Counted from the stretch's first letter, positions 15,820 through 22,434 are shown. The stretch is DNA of 41,543 bases from Oscillospiraceae bacterium Zagget6 (GCA_001941075.1 MSHH01000078.1:1-41543); one strand, 5' to 3'. The notes: generated by a model not told the origin, from the sequence alone. Numbers and translations are program-made.

Positions 15820-17922
15820 ATGACTGGAAATCCCATTCTCCTGCTGCTGGTACTCGGCCCCATGGCGGCGGGTATCGTCAGTTACCTCATCGGGCGGCGA
15901 AACAAGGCCCTGCGGGACGGCTTCGCCATCGCCGTCACCTCGGCGGAGGCGGTGGTCATGCTGCTGCTCGTGCTGATGGGCGGGGAGGTGTCCCTGTCCG
16001 TGCCGGGGGTCTGCGGTATGGGCCTGTCCTTCCAACTGGACGGGTTCCGGGGCGTTTTTGCCACCGTCACCGCCTATATGTGGATGATGACCACCATTTT
16101 CTCCAGAGAGTACCTGGCCCACTCCCGCAACCGGAACCGGTATTACCTGTTCCTGCTGATGACCTTCGGGGCGACGATGGGGGTGTTCCTCTCCGACGAC
16201 CTGTTCACCACCTTTGTGTTCTTTGAGCTGATGAGCATGGCCTCCTACGTCACCGTTATCCACGACGAGAAGCCGGAGACCCTTTACGCCGGCGGCGTCT
16301 ACCTGGCGGTGGCCGTCATCGGCGGCCTGGTGGCCCTGATGGGCATCTTCATGCTCTACAGCGTGACCGGCACTCTCCAGCTCTCTGAGCTGCTGGCCGC
16401 TTGTCAGGCGGCGTTCCCCGGCAACGAAGCGTGGTTCTATGTACTGGGCGGCTGTATCCTCTTCGGCTTCGGCGCGAAGGCGGGCATGTACCCCCTCCAC
16501 GTCTGGCTGCCCATGGCCCATCCCGTGGCCCCGGCCCCGGCCAGCGCCCTGCTGTCCGGCATCATCACCAAGTCAGGTATCTTCGGGGTGCTGGTGCTGT
16601 GTACCCGCATCTTCGCGGAAAACGCCTACTGGGGCTTCGTCATCCTGCTGCTGGGCGTGGTGACCATGCTGCTGGGCGGCCTCCTGGCTATCTTCTCCCT
16701 GGATCTGAAGCGGACGCTGGCCTGCTCCTCCATGTCCCAGTTGGGCTTCATCTTCGTGGGCATGGGCATGATGGACCTGCTGGGCGAGGAAAACGCCCTG
16801 GCGGTCCGGGGCACCCTGCTCCATATGTTCAACCATTCCAATTTGAAGCTGGTGCTGTTCATGGCCGCCGGTGTGGTGGTGATGAACCTCCACAAGCTGG
16901 ACCTGAACGACATCCGGGGCTTTGGCCGCAAAAAGCCCCTGCTGTGCTACGTGTTCCTGATGGGCTCTCTGGGCATCGGCGGCATCCCCCTGTTCAACGG
17001 CTACATCAGCAAGACGCTGATCCACGAGAGCATCGTGGAGTACATCGAGCTGCTGGAGGAGGGCCACAGCGTGGTCAGCTTCGCCGCGGCCAACAGCGCT
17101 ACCCTGTTCCACGTCATCGAGTGGCTGTTCATCATCACCGGCGCCATGACGGTGGCCTATATGACCAAGCTGTTTGTGGTGCTGTTTGCGGAAAAGAACC
17201 GGGACCGGGCGGTGCAGGCGTCCTTCGAGGCCAACACCCACTACTGCAATAAGGCCACCGCCGCTGTGCTGGCGGTCAGCGCCACGGTGCTGACCATTTT
17301 GGGCGTGCTGCCCTACCTGACCCTGAACAAGATCGCTGACCTGGGGCAGGGCTTCCTGAACGGCGTCTCCCCGAAGCACGCGGTCAACTACTTCTCCCTG
17401 ACCAACCTGAAAGGCGGTCTGTACTCCATCGTCATCGGCGCGGCCATCTACCTGCTGGTCATCCGGCTGGGGATGCGGGTGAAGCAGCCGGACAGGACCT
17501 ATGTCTATGTCAACCGCTGGCCCAAACATCTGGACCTGCTGGAGCTGGTCTATCGCCCGCTGGTGCTGGGCCTGCTGCCCACTGTGGCCGGGTTCCTGTG
17601 CCGGTGCCTGGACTATGTGCTGGACGGCCTGGTCCTGCTGGGCCGAAAGACCACCCACAAGCAGCTCCGGGAGGGCCATCTGCTGCCCAAGGGCTTCGAG
17701 CTGGCCTACGTGGTGGGCAGTTTGCTGGACGGCGTGGTGGCTCTGCTCAATGCCACCTTCTGTAAGCGCAATCCCATTCAGGCGGACTTTGTGCGGTTCT
17801 TTGCCGACCAGAGCCGCATCTATGAGGAGACCAAGCGGGAGGTCATGTCCGGCGTGTCCTTCAGCCTGATGATGTTCGGCGTGGGCATTATGGTCGTGGT
17901 CATTTACCTGCTGGTCGTGTGA
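15820..17922 (+). CDS. Fourth ND5-type antiporter subunit with a long C-terminal extension (MrpA/NuoL-like)
   Basis: A 700-residue protein. Its first ~480 residues form the ND5 core (SDDLFTTFVFFELMSMASYV, FGAKAGMYPLHVWLPMAHPV, APASALLSGIITKSG, CSSMSQLGFIFVGMGM, HMFNHSNLKLVLFMAAGVVV). About 200 further residues include a charged stretch and a final helix (SFSLMMFGVGIMVVVIYLLVV), a layout like MrpA or NuoL with their long arms. AGGAGG ends at 15810, so ATG 15820 is better spaced than the adjacent ATG 15811. It is the last gene of the operon and is followed by a repeat fragment and a terminator. The extra C-terminal part has no domain I recognise. Confidence 0.85.
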   Translation: MTGNPILLLLVLGPMAAGIVSYLIGRRNKALRDGFAIAVTSAEAVVMLLLVLMGGEVSLSVPGVCGMGLSFQLDGFRGVFATVTAYMWMMTTIFSREYLAHSRNRNRYYLFLLMTFGATMGVFLSDDLFTTFVFFELMSMASYVTVIHDEKPETLYAGGVYLAVAVIGGLVALMGIFMLYSVTGTLQLSELLAACQAAFPGNEAWFYVLGGCILFGFGAKAGMYPLHVWLPMAHPVAPAPASALLSGIITKSGIFGVLVLCTRIFAENAYWGFVILLLGVVTMLLGGLLAIFSLDLKRTLACSSMSQLGFIFVGMGMMDLLGEENALAVRGTLLHMFNHSNLKLVLFMAAGVVVMNLHKLDLNDIRGFGRKKPLLCYVFLMGSLGIGGIPLFNGYISKTLIHESIVEYIELLEEGHSVVSFAAANSATLFHVIEWLFIITGAMTVAYMTKLFVVLFAEKNRDRAVQASFEANTHYCNKATAAVLAVSATVLTILGVLPYLTLNKIADLGQGFLNGVSPKHAVNYFSLTNLKGGLYSIVIGAAIYLLVIRLGMRVKQPDRTYVYVNRWPKHLDLLELVYRPLVLGLLPTVAGFLCRCLDYVLDGLVLLGRKTTHKQLREGHLLPKGFELAYVVGSLLDGVVALLNATFCKRNPIQADFVRFFADQSRIYEETKREVMSGVSFSLMMFGVGIMVVVIYLLVV

Positions 17923-17923
17923 C

Positions 17924-17960
17924 AATGAGCTGTTAGCTATTAGCTTTTAGCTGTTAGCTG
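17924..17960 (+). repeat. Repeat family copy A (heptamer tract only)
   Basis: AATGAGC followed by four GCTNTTA heptamers, starting two bases after the stop codon of the last antiporter gene. The conserved core and hairpin tail of the family are missing, so this is a solo end. Confidence 0.7.
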
Positions 17961-17979
17961 TGCTCCCTGAACGTGATTT

Positions 17980-18014
17980 CCCCACCCGTGGCGTGGCCGC
18001 GGGTGGGGATTTTT
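17980..18014. terminator. Terminator of the antiporter operon (bidirectional)
   Basis: CCCCACCCG (17980-17988) pairs with CGGGTGGGG (18000-18008) followed by ATTTTTG. It lies between the antiporter operon and the convergent hypothetical gene and could serve both. Confidence 0.8.
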
Positions 18015-18017
18015 GCG

Positions 18018-18344
18018 TCAATTTGTGTTGTCAGTGTGGAGGTTTGCCCCTTGTTGCTCCTTTTGGTAGAGGACCCCATAGTCGAACATTTGCAGCGACA
18101 GGCGGCGGCTGATGTGCAGCATCAACTGAATGATACAGTCAACGTCGGGGTCCTCCTGGGTGCCCAGCCGTTGGTTCAGGCGGTCAGCCGCTTCATACAC
18201 CGCATCATACCACTCTCCGCAGGGCCTTCCCAGACGAAACTCGTCCTCCACATAGGCGGGAGCGCTGGCGGAAAAAGGAGCGTCCTCGTCCAGCAGCCCA
18301 CATAAATAATCGTAGAGCTGTTCCTTCCATTCCTGATAGTCCAT
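18018..18344 (-). CDS. Hypothetical protein, 108 residues
   Basis: An acidic, soluble protein starting MDYQEWKEQLYDYLCGLLDE; no family recognised. It has no signal peptide and no membrane segment, and is predicted to be mostly helical. GGGAGG seven bases before ATG 18344 supports the start. It is divergent to a small Xre gene, with a minus-strand -10 box inside a palindrome in between, so the two may be co-regulated. It is supported as a gene by the ribosome-binding site, the promoter and normal codon use. Confidence 0.65.
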   Translation of the reverse strand: MDYQEWKEQLYDYLCGLLDEDAPFSASAPAYVEDEFRLGRPCGEWYDAVYEAADRLNQRLGTQEDPDVDCIIQLMLHISRRLSLQMFDYGVLYQKEQQGANLHTDNTN

Positions 18345-18362
18345 TGTTGTACCTCCCAGAGT

Positions 18363-18382
18363 AGTGTCATTATACGGACACT
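18363..18382. promoter_or_regulatory. Palindrome enclosing a minus-strand -10 box
   Basis: AGTGTC (18363-18368) and GACACT (18377-18382) flank eight bases. TATAAT on the minus strand (18369-18374) sits exactly between the arms. The -35 region is weak. It is a candidate operator for the Xre protein encoded at 18451. Confidence 0.4.
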
Positions 18383-18450
18383 ATTTATCTTCTGATTTTA
18401 CTCGCATAATAAAGATAATGCAAGTGCAACCTCAGAAGCTGGGAGAACCA

Positions 18451-18666
18451 ATGATTAAATACGACAGATTATGGGTGACGATGAAGGAAAAGGGCGTCTC
18501 GCAGTATGACCTTTACACCCGTTATGATATTGGCCGGTCCCAGCTCGACCGGCTGCGAAAAAACAAAAACGTGGAGACCAACACCATCGACCGGCTGTGC
18601 AGCATCCTCCACTGTAACGTGGAGGACGTGATGGAATACGTCAGCGACCCCGAACAGGAAGAATAG
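18451..18666 (+). CDS. Small Xre-type helix-turn-helix regulator
   Basis: A 71-residue protein with one helix-turn-helix (KEKGVSQYDLYTRYDIGRSQ, then LDRLRKNKNVETNTIDRLCS) and the ILHCNVEDVMEY ending typical of the common small Firmicutes Cro/C1 group. GGGAGA just before ATG 18451 favours this start over the in-frame ATG codons further upstream, which lack a site. It has no ligand domain, so its signal is unknown. It may control itself and the divergent hypothetical gene. Confidence 0.85.
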   Translation: MIKYDRLWVTMKEKGVSQYDLYTRYDIGRSQLDRLRKNKNVETNTIDRLCSILHCNVEDVMEYVSDPEQEE

Positions 18667-18668
18667 AC

Positions 18669-18708
18669 CCGCCTACCCACAGACAAGTGCTGGGGCAGGC
18701 GGTTTTTT
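18669..18708 (+). terminator. Terminator after the small Xre gene
   Basis: CCGCCT (18669-18674) pairs with AGGCGG (18697-18702), with inner C-G pairs, followed by six T. This separates the Xre gene from the CRISPR-like unit. Confidence 0.8.
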
Positions 18709-18752
18709 CGTCCTTGACGAAATTATTTGCTCAAATTTTCAATAAATTGTCC

Positions 18753-18782
18753 TTGACAGGCCATATATGGGTGTGGTATAGT
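18753..18782 (+). promoter_or_regulatory. Promoter of the CRISPR-like unit
   Basis: TTGACA (18753-18758), 18 bases and TATAGT (18777-18782) lie in an AT-rich leader. Transcription should begin near 18789, about 15 bases before the first repeat. Confidence 0.75.
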
Positions 18783-18803
18783 AAGAGTACACAAATTGTT
18801 GTT

Positions 18804-18949
18804 GTGTTTTCTTACCTCTAAGGGATTGATACTTGGGGCCGTAGACAAAAATGTTCTTTTCCTGTACCGTGTTTTCTTACCTCTAAGGGATTGATACGTT
18901 ACGACCCACCCTAGGCATCCCATTCTTGGGTGTTTTCTTACCTCTAAGG
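18804..18949 (+). CRISPR. Orphan mini CRISPR-like array: three repeats, two spacers
   Basis: A 29-base repeat starting GTGTTTTCTTACC and ending ATTGATAC occurs identically at 18804-18832 and 18869-18897. A third, truncated copy (first 20 bases) lies at 18930-18949. The unlike stretches between them are 36 bases (18833-18868) and 32 bases (18898-18929), within CRISPR spacer range. The ATTGATAC end resembles the ATTGAAAC end of many type I-B/III repeats. The degenerate last repeat lies away from the promoter, as in true arrays. A promoter precedes it and a strong terminator follows, so a ~220-nt transcript is expected. No cas gene is in the window. With only two spacers, a non-CRISPR direct-repeat RNA remains possible. 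Confidence 0.7.
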
Positions 18950-18972
18950 ACTCCGCACACAACAACAAAAAA

Positions 18973-19010
18973 CCGGGACAGACGAACCAACCACGTCTGT
19001 CCCGGTTTTT
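18973..19010. terminator. Terminator of the CRISPR-like unit
   Basis: CCGGGACAGACG (18973-18984) pairs perfectly with CGTCTGTCCCGG (18994-19005) over a 9-base loop. A run of T follows and a run of A precedes it, so it can act in both directions. Confidence 0.9.
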
Positions 19011-19019
19011 GCATTTTTC

Positions 19020-19089
19020 TGTAGGGGCGGCCCGTGGCCGCCTGAAAACCCCACGCAAAACCTGCGGGCGGCGGAGCGCCGCCCCTACA
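19020..19089. repeat. Short inverted-repeat element with 12-bp ends
   Basis: TGTAGGGGCGGC (19020-19031) and its exact reverse complement (19078-19089) bound a 70-base GC-rich unit, built like a miniature inverted-repeat element. I remember TGTAGGGGCGG...CCGCCCCTACA as common in gut Clostridia genomes, but did not check. It has no coding capacity. Confidence 0.6.
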
Positions 19090-19094
19090 CAAAC

Positions 19095-19475
19095 GAAGAT
19101 GTTCACAGCGCGGTAAAGCGCTGATTTGGAACATCTTCTTTGCTTCGGAGGGGTTTCACCCACCGCCGGGCGGCGCCCCACCCGGAGCGCCGCCTTTTCC
19201 GGGCCAGCGCCTGCCGACCCCTATTCCAAGACAGCCGGCGCGGGGCCTCCGGGGGACATCCCCCGCGCCGCTGCGGAGGGCTGGCCACCGGAAGCGCGGC
19301 CTCTGTAGAGAGCCGCCGCCTTGCCGTCTGACAACAGTATGGCCCAACCCGCCGGTGTTATCCCTGGCAAAAGCTGTTTAACCTGGCACATATTGGGGCA
19401 TACTGTGGGCATAGGATAAGCTATCCGGGGCCTGTATGCCCCTGTAAATCTGAAAAGGCGGAAGGAGAAACGGCT
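19095..19475 (+). other. Gene-free, hairpin-rich stretch before yaaL-bofA
   Basis: No gene is supported. The first hairpin is GAAGATGTTC (19095-19104) with 19129-19138, with an inner CAGCGC/GCGCTG. The second is GGCGGCGC (19169-19176) with 19187-19194, followed by TTTT. The third is GGCGCGGGG (19237-19245) with 19261-19269. Nearer the gene, GGGCATA-GGATA (19407-19418) pairs with TATCC and TATGCCC. Alternatively GGGGCATAC (19395-19403) pairs with GTATGCCCC (19434-19442). These two folds exclude each other. No clear promoter for yaaL was found here. Confidence 0.5.
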
Positions 19476-19730
19476 ATGACGGAAGTGTTACGCTGGCTGC
19501 GCAGACCCCAGGAGACCGAGGAGGAGCGGGAGCGGGCCGCCCTGACCAACCAGCTCCACGAGACCCGGTGCGCCATTCAGCGCACTTATCTACAGTTCAA
19601 CTCCACCGGTGACCCGGACCTGATCGACGCGGCGGTGTTCGACCTGAAAGCGGAGCAGGCCCGGTATTCCTACCTGCTGCGGCGGCTGAAAAATCTGGAC
19701 CGCACCACCCAGGCGCTGAAAGCTGAATGA
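19476..19730 (+). CDS. yaaL: YaaL/DUF2508 family protein
   Basis: An 84-residue, highly charged helical protein (RRPQETEEERERAALTNQLH; FDLKAEQARYSYLLRRLK) of the DUF2508 family. In Firmicutes this family is regularly encoded just before bofA. Its function is unknown. The start follows GGAAGGAG at 19460-19467. The stop overlaps the bofA start by four bases, so the two are co-translated. The recR gene often found upstream is not here. Confidence 0.85.
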   Translation: MTEVLRWLRRPQETEEERERAALTNQLHETRCAIQRTYLQFNSTGDPDLIDAAVFDLKAEQARYSYLLRRLKNLDRTTQALKAE

Positions 19731-19996
19731 CGGACGAGCAGGTATTGCTGGCGGGGCTGGGGCTGTTCGCGGCGCTGTTTCTGGCGATTCTGCTGCGGCG
19801 GGTGCTGGCTCTGCTGTGCCGGGTGGCCCTGCGGACGGCTGTGGGCGGCGGCGTACTGGCGGCGCTGGAGCCCTTCGGCGGCCTGCTGGGGCTGCATTTG
19901 GGAGTGAACCTGTGCAATGCGTTGGTCATCGGGGTGCTGGGTGCGCCGGGGCTGGGACTGCTGCTCATGCTGAACTGGCTGCTGGCCGGTGGCTGA
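19727..19996 (+). CDS. bofA: BofA-family pro-sigma-K processing inhibitor
   Basis: An 89-residue membrane protein with an N-terminal helix (about residues 5-35), the GGLLGLHLGVNLCNALVIGVLGAPGLGLLLMLNW region that defines the BofA family, and a hydrophobic end. In Bacillus BofA sits in the outer forespore membrane with SpoIVFA and holds back the SpoIVFB protease. Homologues mark sporulating Clostridia. It is short and ends in LLAGG, as usual. It overlaps yaaL by four bases and is followed by a strong terminator. Confidence 0.9.
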   Translation: MTDEQVLLAGLGLFAALFLAILLRRVLALLCRVALRTAVGGGVLAALEPFGGLLGLHLGVNLCNALVIGVLGAPGLGLLLMLNWLLAGG

Positions 19997-20005
19997 AGAA
20001 AAGGG

Positions 20006-20041
20006 ACGCTGCGGGACGACGAAAACCGCAGCGTTCTTTTT
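20006..20041 (+). terminator. Terminator after bofA
   Basis: ACGCTGCGG (20006-20014) pairs with CCGCAGCGT (20026-20034), followed by TCTTTTT. Confidence 0.85.
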
Positions 20042-20105
20042 CTGCGCCAGGCAGTCATAGAGCAAGCTTCCGACCGCTCAGGGATCAAAATTGGGGTAAA
20101 ACGAA

Positions 20106-20143
20106 AAAACCGCTCGTAGAGTTTGAATCTTACGAGCGGTTTT
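20106..20143. terminator. Bidirectional terminator
   Basis: AAAACCGCTCGTA (20106-20118) and TACGAGCGGTTTT (20131-20143) form a perfect 13-bp stem with T-runs on either strand. It is probably a back-up stop for the bofA unit and for ssrA. Confidence 0.75.
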
Positions 20144-20160
20144 CTATTCAATAAAAGCAA

Positions 20161-20193
20161 TTTCCCGCCGAATAGCTAACATTCGGCGGGAAA
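20161..20193 (-). terminator. Terminator of the tmRNA gene
   Basis: TTTCCCGCCGAAT (20161-20173) pairs perfectly with ATTCGGCGGGAAA (20181-20193). On the minus strand it follows the tmRNA CCA end by six bases and leads into a T-rich stretch. Confidence 0.8.
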
Positions 20194-20198
20194 TGATT

Positions 20199-20574
20199 TG
20201 GTGGAGGCGACGGGAGTTGAACCCGTGTCCGAAAACGCATCCTCAGGACCTTCTCCGGGCGCAGTCAGTTGTTTACATTCCCTCGCCGCGCCGTGAACTG
20301 ACACACTGCGCAGTTTGGTAGCTTCATAAATTCATGGAGCCGTCAAAGCTTTCAGCCCTCACGTTTCCCACTAAAAGGCATCACCCAGCCCGGCTCGTGG
20401 GCCTTCCGGGATCGGCGTCCGCGCACATTGGGCGGAGGTCGCAGAGCCTAATTAGGCCGCGACAGCAACGTATTCGTCGTTGTTCTTTGATTTATAAGTG
20501 CCCATTGATAAGCGGCTGGGCGCCGCTGCCCGCTAGTCCGGCCTCAACGTCCCCGTCGAAACCGGTACGCCCCC
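20199..20574 (-). ncRNA. ssrA: Transfer-messenger RNA (tmRNA)
   Basis: The minus-strand RNA begins GGGGGCGTACCGGTTTCGAC and ends with a T-arm-like GGTTCAACTCCC and GCCTCCACCA. The 5' seven bases pair with the bases before ACCA to make the acceptor stem (one G-U). An internal tag frame ends ...NNDEYVAVAA followed by UAA (stop at 20452-20454), the usual hydrophobic degradation tag ending in AA. The exact resume codon cannot be fixed by eye. Length is 376 nt, normal for a one-piece tmRNA. It rescues stalled ribosomes together with SmpB, whose gene lies two genes upstream on the same strand. CCA is encoded. Confidence 0.96.
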
Positions 20575-20633
20575 ATATGCGGCCCGCAAATACAGGCCGG
20601 TTCACCGGCGGAAGCGGGGAAGCCCCGTCGGAA

Positions 20634-20803
20634 AATGAGCTATTAGCTGTTAGTCAGGATAGCGCTTGCCGATTGAACAGTATTTTTGTCTGGCATGATA
20701 CAAGTTTTCTACGGAGAACTACCGCTCGGCAACTGACCACCCCCCTTGCCGCCCCTGAAAGGGGAGGAGGGCCGCCGCCTTTAGGCGGTGGCGGAGGGGT
20801 TTC
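20634..20803 (+). repeat. Repeat family copy B
   Basis: It begins AATGAGC, then GCTNTTA heptamers. The conserved core runs GCGCTTGC...TTTTTGTCTGGCATGATACAAGTTTTC... to GGCAACTGACCACCCC. The tail holds two hairpins (CCCCTGAAAGGGG and GCCGCCTTTAGGCGG) and ends GGAGGGGTTTC. It sits between the tmRNA and cyclophilin genes, on the opposite strand to them, three bases beyond the cyclophilin stop. Confidence 0.8.
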
Positions 20804-20805
20804 TA

Positions 20806-21327
20806 TCAGACCTTCTCCGGCTCCGGGTAGTCCACGCCGAAGGTGTCCACCGTGACCTTTTTCATCATCTGCTTCTGGCGGGGCTTGTCGTTCCAGTCCC
20901 GGCGGGTGGAGACGATCTGGTCGGCCACGTCCATGCCCTCGATGACCTTGCCGAAGGAGGCGTACTGGCCGTCCAGGTGGGGCGCGTCGGCCACCATCAC
21001 GAAGAACTGGCTCCCGGCGGAGTCCGGCGCCATGGTCCGGGCCATGGACAGCACACCCCGGCTGTGCTTCAGGTTGTTGGTGAAGCCGTTGGCGGAGAAC
21101 TCGCCCTTGATCTCATAGCCGGGGCCGCCCATGCCGGTGCCCTGGGGGTCGCCGCCCTGAATCATAAAGCCGGGGATGACCCGGTGGAAGATGACGCCGT
21201 CATAAAAGCCCTTCTTCACCAGGGAGATGAAGTTGTTGACGGTGTTGGGGGCGATTTCGGGGTAAAGCTCCGCCTTCATCACACCGCCGTTTTCCATTTC
21301 GATGGTCACAATGGGATTCTGTGCCAT
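20806..21327 (-). CDS. Cyclophilin-type peptidyl-prolyl cis-trans isomerase
   Basis: A 173-residue cytoplasmic cyclophilin without signal peptide, catalysing proline isomerisation in folding proteins. Motifs are FYDGVIFHRVIPGFMIQGGD (catalytic arginine and substrate groove), GYEIKGEF, RGVLSMARTMAPDSAGSQFF, HLDGQYASFGKVIEGMDV. ATG 21327 follows AAAGGAG by eight bases; the in-frame GTG nine bases earlier is too close. It lies between smpB and ssrA, all on the minus strand, and is probably transcribed with smpB. The linkage need not mean a shared function. Confidence 0.92.
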   Translation of the reverse strand: MAQNPIVTIEMENGGVMKAELYPEIAPNTVNNFISLVKKGFYDGVIFHRVIPGFMIQGGDPQGTGMGGPGYEIKGEFSANGFTNNLKHSRGVLSMARTMAPDSAGSQFFVMVADAPHLDGQYASFGKVIEGMDVADQIVSTRRDWNDKPRQKQMMKKVTVDTFGVDYPEPEKV

Positions 21328-21375
21328 GTTGAACACTCCTTTGCTGTTGTCAATTCTGCCCGCAAGTCCGGCGGG

Positions 21376-21858
21376 TTATTCCCCATAACGGCCCCGGTTC
21401 CGGGATTTCATCTCCCGGTCCATGTCCCGCTTGGCGGCTCGCTCCGCCATGGCCTCCCGCTTGTCGTAGAGCTTTTTGCCCTTGGCGAGGCCCACTTCCA
21501 CCTTCACCCGGCTGTTCTTGAAGTACAGGGACAGGGGGATGAGGGCGTAGCCGTCCTGCTTGACGTGGGCGTAGAGCCTGCGGATCTCCTGCCGGTGCAT
21601 CAGCAGACGGCGGTCCCGCATGGGATCTTTGTTGAAGATGTTGCCCTGCTCATAGGGGGAGATGTGCATCCCGTAGACGTACAGCTCGCCGTTTTTCACC
21701 TGGCAGAAGGCGTCTTTCAGGTTCACCCGCCCTGCACGGATGGATTTTACCTCGGTGCCGGCCAGTTCGATGCCCGCCTCGTACTTTTCCAGAATATAAT
21801 AGTCGTGGTAGGCTTTGCGGTTGCTGGCAACCACTTTGATTCCCTTTTGACCCGGCAC
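21376..21858 (-). CDS. smpB: SsrA-binding protein SmpB
   Basis: A 160-residue RNA-binding protein that delivers tmRNA to stalled ribosomes. It has the SmpB beta-barrel motifs [38 protein letters not shown] and [20 protein letters not shown]. The basic C-terminal tail ([12 protein letters not shown]) enters the decoding site. An ATG 30 bases upstream is in frame, but AGGAGG lies after it and seven bases before GTG 21858, so GTG is the likely start. The gene has a perfect promoter 30-60 bases upstream and lies near ssrA, a functional cluster for ribosome rescue. Confidence 0.95.
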   Translation of the reverse strand: MPGQKGIKVVASNRKAYHDYYILEKYEAGIELAGTEVKSIRAGRVNLKDAFCQVKNGELYVYGMHISPYEQGNIFNKDPMRDRRLLMHRQEIRRLYAHVKQDGYALIPLSLYFKNSRVKVEVGLAKGKKLYDKREAMAERAAKRDMDREMKSRNRGRYGE

Positions 21859-21891
21859 AGGACGCCCTCCTTTCTGAACAGGTATCATGTT

Positions 21892-21920
21892 ATTATATAG
21901 AAACGGGGAACTTTTGTCAA
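21892..21920 (-). promoter_or_regulatory. Promoter of smpB
   Basis: On the minus strand TTGACA (21915-21920), 17 bases and TATAAT (21892-21897): full consensus, so expression should be strong and constitutive. Confidence 0.9.
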
Positions 21921-21960
21921 CTCTTTTTTCGTTGGCGTGTCAACACGGAATTTTTTCGAC

Positions 21961-22221
21961 AAAAAGCAACCCTGCCAGACATTTCATCTGACAGGGTCAC
22001 TTTTGATTCTTGATATCTAACATCATTACAGGTACCTCTCTTTCTACGGAATGAAAAACATTCGCTTCACTCTAAACTGTCGCTCTTTCACAGCGGCTTG
22101 CCTCTTGGCTTCCCGAAAACTGTGCGGGGTGCTGCGGGTACATATCTAAAGTTGAAGGAAAGGTTGACGTATGATACAAGAGGAAGAGGTTCCGCTTCGG
22201 GGGAAGTTCTCTTCTTTTGTT
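21961..22221 (-). ncRNA. Unidentified structured RNA gene, about 260 nt
   Basis: A perfect promoter at 22228-22256 and a terminator (21969-21979 pairing with 21987-21997, then TTGCTTTTT) bound this minus-strand unit, which holds no sizeable reading frame. Visible pairings from the 5' end: GAAGAG..TTCC with GGAA..CTCTTC (a first hairpin); CTTGTATC with GATATCAAG near the 3' end (a long-range closing stem); GTACC with GGTAC inside it; GAATG-TTTTT-CATTC. A closing stem around an open middle recalls 6S RNA in outline, but I do not recognise its conserved parts. A nine-codon frame with GAGAGG before it (22026-21997) ends just before the terminator. It could be 6S RNA, another conserved Firmicutes RNA, or new. 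Confidence 0.6.
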
Positions 22222-22227
22222 GTGTTA

Positions 22228-22256
22228 AGTATAGCATTGCCCCACCTTTTTGTCAA
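22228..22256 (-). promoter_or_regulatory. Promoter of the unidentified RNA gene
   Basis: Minus-strand TTGACA (22251-22256), 17 bases and TATACT (22228-22233): near-perfect consensus. Confidence 0.85.
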
Positions 22257-22377
22257 GCACTTTTTCAAGATTTTTTAGAAATTATTTTCCCGTTGGTTTT
22301 GCGAATGGGAACGGCCCTAGCGTTGCCGTTTTCGTCAAAATCACCGGAACGCCGGACGTTGTAAATTTTACCCCTCC

Positions 22378-22406
22378 TTGTGAAAACCGGCGAACTGTGT
22401 TATATT
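22378..22406 (+). promoter_or_regulatory. Promoter of the DUF3810 gene
   Basis: TTGTGA (22378-22383), 17 bases and TATATT (22401-22406) lie about 30 bases before the start codon. The stretch 22257-22377 shows nothing else. Confidence 0.6.
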
Positions 22407-22434
22407 GTAGGTACTAATGAAGGAGGCTGTCCCC

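Noticed and set aside
21900-22260. Signal recognition particle RNA or RNase P RNA as identity of the minus-strand RNA
   Set aside because: The conserved GGAAGGAAGCAG-type loop of SRP RNA and the GAAAGUCCGGGCU-type core of RNase P RNA are not present on either strand.
22098-22364. 88-codon plus-strand open frame in the gap before the DUF3810 gene
   Set aside because: No ribosome site, no family features, and it lies opposite the structured RNA unit and its promoter.
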